A stretch of DNA of 6,117 bases from Lachnospiraceae bacterium. Lineage in GTDB: Bacteria; Bacillota; Clostridia; Lachnospirales; Lachnospiraceae. This document shows, piece by piece, positions 1 to 5,063 of this stretch. Location: positions 1-6,117 of the forward strand of contig JAFTXF010000037.1 of the NCBI GenBank assembly GCA_017461685.1, read 5' to 3'. The notes under the pieces were generated by a model. It ran no database searches. It saw only the letters and a program-made list of their open reading frames with translations, and was not told where the DNA came from. The translations under genes were made by a program, and so were the position numbers. Positions within the stretch are counted from its first letter, which is position 1; each line of letters begins with the position of its first letter.

Positions 1-31
1 CAAATAGGATGAAAAAAGGAGAAAAGAACGT

Positions 32-1021
32 ATGAAATGGGTAAAATTCAGAATTAAAACAATTACGGATGCGGAGGATATTATTATCAGCACTCTTTAT
101 GATATTGGATTGGAAGGGGCTCAGATTGAGGATAAAATTCCTCTTACTGCTTTGGAAAAGGAGCAGATGTTTGTGGATATCCTGCCGGAAGGTCCTGCGG
201 ATGACGGCATTGCTTATTTAAGCTTTTTTGTGGAGAAAAAGGAGGATGGTAGTCTTGAGGTTCAGGGACAGCCTACAGACGTGGAAAGCATCCTGACAGA
301 TGTGCGCCGTGAGTTGGAGGATTTAAAGGTATTCTGCGATATTGGCGAGGGAACTATTGAGGTGGATGAAACTGAGGATATTGACTGGATTAACAATTGG
401 AAGCAATATTTCCATCAGTTTTATATCGACGATATTCTGGTGATTCCTTCCTGGGAAGAGGTGAAGCCGGAGGACGAGGCAAAAATGGTACTTCATATTG
501 ATCCGGGTAACGCCTTTTGCACAGGAATGCATGAGACTACTCAGCTGTGCATTCGCCAGCTTCGTAAGTTCATTACCCCTGAGACGGAGCTTTTAGACGT
601 GGGTACCGGCAGCGGTATTTTGTCGATTCTGTCCCTGATGTTTGGCGCAAAGCATGCAGTGGGTACGGATTTGGACCCATGTGCAGTGAGCGCAGTGCGT
701 GAGAACAGTGAAGTGAATGGAATTAGTCCTGAACAGTTTGATATGATGATAGGCAATATTATCTCAGATAAGGAAGTACAGGACATGGTAGGCTACGATA
801 AATACGACATTGTAGTGGCCAATATTTTGGCGGACGTACTGGTACCACTTACACCGGTAATTGTAAATCAGTTAAAGACCGGCGGTTATTACATTACATC
901 CGGTATTATCGATGACAAGGAGGAAACCGTAGTAGAGGCAGTAAGAGCAGCAGGTCTTACGGTAGTAGAAGTTACTTACCAGGGCGAGTGGGTAAGCGTG
1001 ACAGCACGTAAGGATTTTTAG
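32..1021 (+). CDS. prmA: Ribosomal protein L11 methyltransferase PrmA
   Basis: Cytoplasmic SAM-dependent methyltransferase that, in characterised members of the family, methylates amino groups of ribosomal protein L11. The 329-residue product has the family's two parts: an N-terminal substrate-recognition domain (roughly residues 1-120) and a C-terminal class I Rossmann methyltransferase domain. Visible motifs are DPGNAFCTGMHETT (158-170, the PrmA signature region), the SAM-binding glycine loop LLDVGTGSGILS (187-198), the acidic end of the second strand GTDLDP (211-216), and VANILADVL (262-270), the catalytic NxL region. Length is close to the usual 290-330. The ATG is preceded by AAAGGAG at 15-21 with a 10-base spacer, and no earlier in-frame start is available inside the window. 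The gene ends in TAG. One deviation: the signature is normally FGTG, whereas here residue 163 is Cys (TGC at 518-520). In many Firmicutes prmA follows dnaJ and precedes rsmE; the upstream gene lies outside the window. Confidence 0.97.
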   Translation: MKWVKFRIKTITDAEDIIISTLYDIGLEGAQIEDKIPLTALEKEQMFVDILPEGPADDGIAYLSFFVEKKEDGSLEVQGQPTDVESILTDVRRELEDLKVFCDIGEGTIEVDETEDIDWINNWKQYFHQFYIDDILVIPSWEEVKPEDEAKMVLHIDPGNAFCTGMHETTQLCIRQLRKFITPETELLDVGTGSGILSILSLMFGAKHAVGTDLDPCAVSAVRENSEVNGISPEQFDMMIGNIISDKEVQDMVGYDKYDIVVANILADVLVPLTPVIVNQLKTGGYYITSGIIDDKEETVVEAVRAAGLTVVEVTYQGEWVSVTARKDF

Positions 1022-1029
1022 GACAGGAA

Positions 1030-1227
1030 GCTACTGGGCTCTGTGTTTCGCAATTCGGGGCAAAATATATTTCGGCGCAGGGGCTTTGAAAAGCGCCGGT
1101 CCTTAGTGAAGCCAGGCGCGTAGCGCCGCAGTCTGAACTTAGTACCGTTGCGTTTTTCATAGAGCGAGAGCGTCCTCTGAGACGAAATATATTTTACTCC
1201 GAATTGCAGAACACAGAACTTCGCAGC
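1030..1227. repeat. MITE-like nested palindromic element between prmA and rsmE
   Basis: Outer arms 1040-1074 and 1183-1217 are inverted copies that match at 31 of 35 positions. All four differences are transitions, and two of them give G·U wobbles in RNA. Similarity continues weakly outward to GCT at 1030-1032 and AGC at 1225-1227, giving arms of about 45 bases. Inside lies a second stem, 1084-1106 with 1138-1162, also imperfect, and at the centre an exact GGCGC-GTA-GCGCC hairpin (1115-1127). The short segment 1078-1083 pairs with 1174-1179, so almost the whole unit can fold into one long hairpin with a bulge of about 11 bases at 1163-1173. There is no protein-coding sense in it; open frames crossing it on both strands do not look like proteins. 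Terminal inverted repeats, small size and no transposase suggest a non-autonomous mobile element, but no clean target-site duplication is visible (GGAC occurs near both edges, not adjacent to the arms). It could instead be a structured RNA processing or attenuation site. The fold is seen in the sequence; the mobile origin is inferred. Confidence 0.75.
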
Positions 1228-1246
1228 GGACTATGTAGAGAAATCC

Positions 1247-1254
1247 GGAGAGGA
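1247..1254 (+). promoter_or_regulatory. Ribosome binding site fixing the rsmE start
   Basis: GGAGAGGA lies 12 bases before the ATG at 1267. It supports that ATG over the in-frame TTG at 1204, which lies inside the right arm of the palindromic element and would add 21 residues not seen in RsmE proteins. The site begins 20 bases after the element ends. Confidence 0.7.
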
Positions 1255-1266
1255 AATTTTAGAAAA

Positions 1267-2013
1267 ATGTTTCAATTTTTTGTGGACAAGTCTCAAATTT
1301 CAGAAGAAAACTGTGAAGTGTTTATCACCGGCGCCGACGTGAATCATATTTGTCATGTGCTGCGGATGAAGCCGGGGGAGCAGTTTTATGTAAACGACGG
1401 CAGCGCTTGTGGCAAGTATTTGTGTGCCATGAAGAGTGCCACGGAAGACCGGGTGACCTGCGAGATTTTGCAAAAGATCAGCGAAACCAGTGAGCTTCCT
1501 TGCGAGATAGTGCTTTATCAGGGATTGCCGAAGGCAGACAAGATGGAGCTTATTATCCAAAAGGCTGTGGAGCTTGGAGTGAGCCGTATTGTACCGGTGG
1601 CTATGAAGCATTGTGTGGTGAAGCTGGATGAGAAGAAGGCCCAGTCCAAAATAAACCGATGGCAAAGCATTGCAGAAGCGGCGGCCAAGCAGAGTAAAAG
1701 GGATCGGATTCCGGAGATCGGTCAGGTGATGAGTCTGAAGGAAGCGTTGAAGGAAGCGGCAGGTTTTGAAGTGAGCCTGATGCCTTATGAAAATGCTTCA
1801 GGGATGGAATTTACACGTAAGCTTTTAAGTGAGGTGAAACCGGGACAACGCATTGCAGTTTTTATCGGACCGGAAGGCGGTTTGGATGACGGCGAGGTTG
1901 CCATGGCGTTGGAGCGTGGGACGCAGCCCATTACTTTGGGGCGCAGGATTCTGCGCACAGAGACAGCGGGACTTGCAGTGCTGGCTATGCTGGTGTACGT
2001 ATTAGAGGCATGA
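1267..2013 (+). CDS. rsmE: 16S rRNA (uracil1498-N3)-methyltransferase RsmE
   Basis: SPOUT-class, SAM-dependent enzyme that methylates N3 of U1498 in 16S rRNA helix 44, near the ribosomal decoding centre. From the ATG at 1267 the product is 248 residues, the usual family size. The N-terminal PUA-like domain begins MFQFFVD and carries HICHVLRMKPGE (27-38). The trefoil-knot methyltransferase part shows KADKMELIIQKAVELGV (89-105), the KHCVVK stretch (114-119), EAAAKQSKR (137-145), the cofactor loop FIGPEGGL (199-206) and LGRRILRTETA (224-234), all hallmark RsmE motifs. The open frame can be extended upstream to a TTG at 1204, but that part lies in the palindromic element and is not protein-like. 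rsmE directly follows prmA in many Firmicutes; here the two are pushed 245 bases apart by the inserted element. The gene ends in TGA, with 100 bases before the next start. Confidence 0.97.
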   Translation: MFQFFVDKSQISEENCEVFITGADVNHICHVLRMKPGEQFYVNDGSACGKYLCAMKSATEDRVTCEILQKISETSELPCEIVLYQGLPKADKMELIIQKAVELGVSRIVPVAMKHCVVKLDEKKAQSKINRWQSIAEAAAKQSKRDRIPEIGQVMSLKEALKEAAGFEVSLMPYENASGMEFTRKLLSEVKPGQRIAVFIGPEGGLDDGEVAMALERGTQPITLGRRILRTETAGLAVLAMLVYVLEA

Positions 2014-2113
2014 AGAAAATATTCTGTCTGATTGGCAGTAAGATTTACGAAACGCCACACTCCCTTTGCATAAAATATATTATAGAGAATTTTATATATG
2101 GAGAGGTACTATC

Positions 2114-3268
2114 ATGGAGGTTTATTTAGACAACTCTGCTACTACCGCTTGTTTGCCGGAAGTAGCAAAGCTTATGACCCATATTTTGTGTGAAGACTAT
2201 GGTAATCCTTCCAGTATGCATAGAAAGGGCCTTGAGGCAGAGCATTATCTGAAGGAGGCCAAGGACATCTTTGCCCGTATACTGAAGGTAAATACCAAGG
2301 AAATTTACTTTACCGGCGGAGGAACAGAAGCCGACAATCTTGCCCTGATTGGCTGTGCAATAGCCAACAGACGCAGCGGCAATCACATCATTACCACCGC
2401 CATTGAGCATCCTGCGGTGCTGGAGACCTGCGGGTATTTAGAGAAGCAGGGCTTTGAAGTGACTTATTTACCGGTGGATTCTAATGGTATTATACGCTTG
2501 AGTGATTTAGAAAATGCCATAAAAAAAGAAACAATTTTAGTTTCTGTGATGCACACCAATAATGAAATCGGTTCTTTGCAGCCGATTATGGAAATTGGCA
2601 AGCTGATAAAGCAGCGCAATCCGAAATGTCTGTTCCATGTGGACGCAGTGCAGGGCTTTGGTAAGGCACGCATTTTTCCAAAGAAAATGAATATCGATTT
2701 ACTGTCCGCCAGCTCCCACAAAATCCACGGTCCAAAGGGCGTGGGGCTTTTGTATATAGGTGAGAAGGTCAAGATTGTACCGATCGTTTACGGCGGCGGC
2801 CAGCAGAAAAATCTTCGTTCGGGTACAGAAGACGTGGCAGGCATTGCAGGCATGGCGCTGGCAGCCAGGACTCTTTATGAGAAACTGGACGAGGAAGTGA
2901 TTAAGCTCTACGAATTAAAGCAATACTTTGTAGAGGGATTAAATAAAATTCCGGACACACAGATAAACGGATTTACAGACGGACGAAGTGCACCTCACGT
3001 GATCAGCTTTTCCGTGCATGGAGTTCGCAGCGAAGTACTGCTGCATGCATTGGAGGACAAGGGCATTTATGTTTCTGCAGGAAGTGCCTGTGCATCCAAT
3101 CATCCGCAAACCTCAAAGACACTGAAGGCTATTAGACTGGATAAGAGCCTGTGGGATTCTACCATTCGCTTCAGTATGTCTGTTTTTACTACCAAGGAAG
3201 AAATAGACTATACATTGGAGATTTTATATGATATGATTCCAATGTTACGAAGATATGCAAGGCATTAA
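2114..3268 (+). CDS. nifS: Cysteine desulfurase, NifS/IscS family (probable sulfur donor to ThiI)
   Basis: PLP-dependent class V aminotransferase-fold enzyme converting L-cysteine to alanine while loading sulfane sulfur onto its own cysteine. The 384-residue product shows the N-terminal YLDNSATT (4-11), TGGGTEADNLA (67-77), H99 in AIEHPA, DAVQ (177-180), the PLP lysine K203 in SSHKIHGPKG (200-209), RSGTED (236-241), and the persulfide cysteine C326 in SAGSACAS (321-328). No expected catalytic residue is missing. The ATG at 2114 has a strong GGAGAGG (2100-2106) with a 7-base spacer; an in-frame TTG at 2066 would add 16 residues absent from the family and lacks such a site. thiI starts 87 bases downstream on the same strand. 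That neighbourhood matches the B. subtilis NifZ-ThiI pair, in which a dedicated desulfurase feeds a rhodanese-less ThiI. I infer the same partnership here; a wider role in Fe-S cluster assembly cannot be excluded. The symbol is a family label, not proof of orthology. Confidence 0.95.
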   Translation: MEVYLDNSATTACLPEVAKLMTHILCEDYGNPSSMHRKGLEAEHYLKEAKDIFARILKVNTKEIYFTGGGTEADNLALIGCAIANRRSGNHIITTAIEHPAVLETCGYLEKQGFEVTYLPVDSNGIIRLSDLENAIKKETILVSVMHTNNEIGSLQPIMEIGKLIKQRNPKCLFHVDAVQGFGKARIFPKKMNIDLLSASSHKIHGPKGVGLLYIGEKVKIVPIVYGGGQQKNLRSGTEDVAGIAGMALAARTLYEKLDEEVIKLYELKQYFVEGLNKIPDTQINGFTDGRSAPHVISFSVHGVRSEVLLHALEDKGIYVSAGSACASNHPQTSKTLKAIRLDKSLWDSTIRFSMSVFTTKEEIDYTLEILYDMIPMLRRYARH

Positions 3269-3269
3269 T

Positions 3270-3329
3270 AGGTAATTACGAAATTCTGCGGCAGCTTGCG
3301 TCGGCAGTCGCAGAGTTTTGCAAATACCT
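3270..3329 (+). repeat. Imperfect 21-bp-stem hairpin between nifS and thiI
   Basis: Arms 3270-3290 and 3309-3329 pair across all 21 positions except two mismatches (3275/3324 and 3278/3321); 17 pairs are Watson-Crick and two are G·U. The loop is 18 bases (3291-3308). The hairpin starts two bases after the nifS stop codon and ends 15 bases before the thiI Shine-Dalgarno site, so it nearly fills the intergenic gap. No run of T follows either arm, so a simple intrinsic terminator is unlikely. Possible roles are RNase processing, transcript stability or partial attenuation between the two genes, or a small mobile palindrome. Its sequence is not recognisably related to the larger palindrome at 1030-1227. 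Confidence 0.7.
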
Positions 3330-3355
3330 GAAGATATTAAAGAAGAGAGGATATT

Positions 3356-4540
3356 ATGTTTACAGCATTTTTGATAAAATACGGTGAAATCGGCATCAAG
3401 GGCAAGAACAGATATATATTTGAAGACGCTCTGGTGCAGCAGATTAAATATGCGCTGAAGAAGTGTGAGGGCGAGTTTAAGATTCACAAGACACAGGGAC
3501 GTATTTATGTGGACGCCCTGACGGAGTTTGATTATGACGAAACGGTGGAGAGGCTGCAGACTGTTTTCGGTATTTCCGCTATCTGCCCGGTAGTTTATGT
3601 AGAGGACGAGGGCTTTGATAAGCTTTGCGACACCGTAGTAAATTACATGAAGGATATTTACGGTGATGTACAAAAGACCTTTAAGGTATTTGCCAGACGT
3701 GCCCGCAAGAATTATCCTTTGGAATCTCAGGAGATTTGTATGGAGATGGGCGGCGCTATTTTGGACGCTTTCCCGAATCTGACGGTAGATGTGCACAACC
3801 CGGAGATTAAGTTAAATATCGAAATCCGCGAGAAGATTTATATTTACAGTGTGGAAATTCCGGGCGCTATGGGTATGCCCGTGGGCACCGGCGGCAAGGC
3901 TATGTTACTGCTTTCAGGCGGTATTGATTCCCCGGTTGCGGGCTACATGGTGGCAAAGCGCGGCGTAAAGATTGACGCAGTTTATTTTCACGCACCGCCT
4001 TATACCAGCGAGCGCGCTAAGGAAAAGGTTGTGGATTTGGCGCGTATCGTTTCCAGATACACAGGTCCGATTTATTTACATGTGATTAATTTCACAGATA
4101 TCCAGCTTTATATTTACGAGAACTGTCCGCATGATGAGCTGACCATTATTATGAGACGTTACATGATGCGTATTGCAGAGCAGATTGCACAGGAAACAGA
4201 GTGCCTGGGTCTGATTACCGGTGAAAGTATCGGTCAGGTGGCAAGCCAGACGATGCAGTCTTTGGCTGTTACCAACGAAGTATGCGAGCTTCCGGTATAC
4301 CGTCCGTTAATTGCTTTTGACAAGGAGGACATTGTTACCCTGTCCAAGAAAATCGGTACCTACGAGACTTCTATTTTACCGTTTGAGGACTGCTGCACCA
4401 TTTTTGTGGCAAAGCATCCGGTAACCAAGCCGAATCTGGGCATTATCAAAAAGCATGAGTTATGTCTCTCTGAAAAAATTGACGAGCTGGTGCAGACAGC
4501 GTTAGATACCAAGGAATTGATTATTGCTACAGAAAATTAA
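3356..4540 (+). CDS. thiI: tRNA 4-thiouridine synthetase ThiI (rhodanese-less form)
   Basis: Adenylates U8 of tRNA and exchanges its oxygen for sulfur to make s4U; in some organisms it also serves thiamine thiazole synthesis. The 394-residue product begins with the ThiI ferredoxin-like motif YGEIGIKGKNR (9-19), followed by a THUMP domain (about 60-165) and the PP-loop ATP pyrophosphatase domain with LLLSGGIDSPVAGY (184-197). Further family motifs are GESIGQVASQT (289-299) and DCCTIFVAKHP (345-355), where C346/C347 occupy the region of the conserved catalytic cysteine. The protein ends about 40 residues later, so it lacks the C-terminal rhodanese domain of E. coli ThiI. That shorter form is typical of Firmicutes and needs persulfide from a partner desulfurase, fitting nifS just upstream. 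GAGAGG at 3345-3350 precedes the ATG by 5 bases. The gene ends in TAA, and its 3' end faces the convergent HPr-like gene. Confidence 0.97.
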   Translation: MFTAFLIKYGEIGIKGKNRYIFEDALVQQIKYALKKCEGEFKIHKTQGRIYVDALTEFDYDETVERLQTVFGISAICPVVYVEDEGFDKLCDTVVNYMKDIYGDVQKTFKVFARRARKNYPLESQEICMEMGGAILDAFPNLTVDVHNPEIKLNIEIREKIYIYSVEIPGAMGMPVGTGGKAMLLLSGGIDSPVAGYMVAKRGVKIDAVYFHAPPYTSERAKEKVVDLARIVSRYTGPIYLHVINFTDIQLYIYENCPHDELTIIMRRYMMRIAEQIAQETECLGLITGESIGQVASQTMQSLAVTNEVCELPVYRPLIAFDKEDIVTLSKKIGTYETSILPFEDCCTIFVAKHPVTKPNLGIIKKHELCLSEKIDELVQTALDTKELIIATEN

Positions 4541-4620
4541 TTACAGGAGTTGCTTGTAAGAGTCTATGCTAAGATGTATTATAAGGATTCATATAGGAAG
4601 GATGATTGCGATAGAATCGC

Positions 4621-4710
4621 TGTAAAAGAAAAGGGCTGTTGCAAGATATACAATGTCTGCATGTGTTTCCTCATGGATAGGAATCAGATCCTGTATAAGT
4701 TGCGACAGCC
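4621..4710 (-). terminator. Probable intrinsic terminator of the HPr-like gene, in the convergent gap after thiI
   Basis: Arms 4634-4652 and 4692-4710 form a 19-position stem with 16 Watson-Crick pairs, one G·U and a 2x2 internal loop. The 39-base loop can fold further (TCTG 4656-4659 with CAGA 4685-4688; TTCCT 4667-4671 with AGGAA 4679-4683). Read on the minus strand, the stem is followed by CTTTTCTTTTACA (4633 down to 4621), a U-rich tail suited to termination 23 bases after the HPr-like stop codon. Read on the plus strand no T-run follows, so it is a weaker candidate for ending thiI. The rest of the 192-base gap (4541-4732) shows only a small GCGAT-AGA-ATCGC hairpin at 4608-4620 and no credible gene. 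Confidence 0.6.
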
Positions 4711-4732
4711 TCTTCAAACTGCTGGAGAATTC

Positions 4733-4963
4733 TTATGCAATGTACTTGGAAAGGATTTCCATAATTTCGGAAATATCGTCATCTGCATGTACATTTAATG
4801 TAATAGGCTTAGATAAGTCTAAACTGAAAATACCCATAATGGACTTGGCATCGATAACGTATCTGCCGCTTACTAAGTCGAAATCACAGTCAAATTTGGT
4901 GATATCGTTTACAAAAGCTTTTACTTTGTCGATAGAGTTTAAAGAAATCTGTAATGTTTTCAT
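4733..4963 (-). CDS. HPr/Crh-like small protein lacking the phosphocarrier histidine
   Basis: The 76-residue product resembles HPr, the phosphocarrier of the sugar phosphotransferase system, over its second half. IDAKSIMGIFSLDL (37-50) aligns with the HPr segment carrying the regulatory serine (AKSIMG), and the following LNVHADDDISEIMEILSKY (56-74) fits the last strand and helix. Ser41 (codon at 4841-4843) corresponds to HPr Ser46, target of HPr kinase in Firmicutes. The active-site loop around His15 (GLHARPA in HPr) is absent: residues 8-16 read LNSIDKVKA, with no histidine. It therefore should not relay PTS phosphate. B. subtilis Crh also lacks this histidine, keeps the serine and acts with CcpA in catabolite repression; a similar regulatory role is possible here but only inferred. 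At 76 residues it is about ten shorter than HPr or Crh. The start is supported by AAGGAGGG (minus strand, 4973-4980) at 9 bases spacing. It is transcribed against the surrounding plus-strand genes. Confidence 0.88.
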   Translation of the reverse strand: MKTLQISLNSIDKVKAFVNDITKFDCDFDLVSGRYVIDAKSIMGIFSLDLSKPITLNVHADDDISEIMEILSKYIA

Positions 4964-5003
4964 TGGAAAATGCCCTCCTTTAATTAACTTTTTATCTACT
5001 CCT

Positions 5004-5032
5004 ATGGTAATTCAAGAAGGCGCAAAAGTCAA
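5004..5032 (-). promoter_or_regulatory. Sigma-A-type promoter for the HPr-like gene
   Basis: On the minus strand TTGACT (5032 down to 5027) is followed after exactly 17 bases by TACCAT (5009 down to 5004). The -35 box matches consensus at five of six positions and the -10 box at four of six. Transcription would start near 4997, giving a leader of about 34 bases that contains the strong Shine-Dalgarno site at 4973-4980. No other element is obvious in the leader. Confidence 0.6.
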
Positions 5033-5063
5033 TGTGTAACATGGAAAAAAGCAGGAGAAAAGA

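Noticed and set aside
972..1160. Minus-strand open frame of 62 codons overlapping the end of prmA and the palindrome
   Set aside because: It is read through the palindromic element and antisense to prmA, has no convincing ribosome binding site and no recognisable domain. It is best explained as a chance frame in a repeat.
1021..1231. GGAC on both sides of the palindromic element as a target-site duplication
   Set aside because: The left copy (1021-1024) is five bases away from the arm while the right copy (1228-1231) is adjacent, so it does not have the geometry of a true duplication.
2070..2095. AT-rich inverted repeat ATAAAAT / ATTTTAT with a 12-base loop before nifS
   Set aside because: A seven-pair A/T stem is easily produced by chance in such AT-rich spacer, and no T-run or promoter pair accompanies it convincingly.
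4550..4798. Plus-strand open frame of 82 codons after thiI
   Set aside because: It starts at a TTG without good support, runs through the terminator-like hairpin and antisense to the end of the HPr-like gene, and resembles no known protein.
4653..5039. Plus-strand open frame of 128 codons opposite the HPr-like gene
   Set aside because: It is the antisense shadow of the HPr-like gene and its leader; the minus-strand frame has the strong Shine-Dalgarno site, promoter and family match.
5011..5040. Possible mtaB promoter TTCAAG - 18 bases - TGTAAC on the plus strand
   Set aside because: Only three of six and four of six consensus positions match, and the spacer is 18. mtaB must have a promoter in or near this gap, but this candidate is too weak to list.
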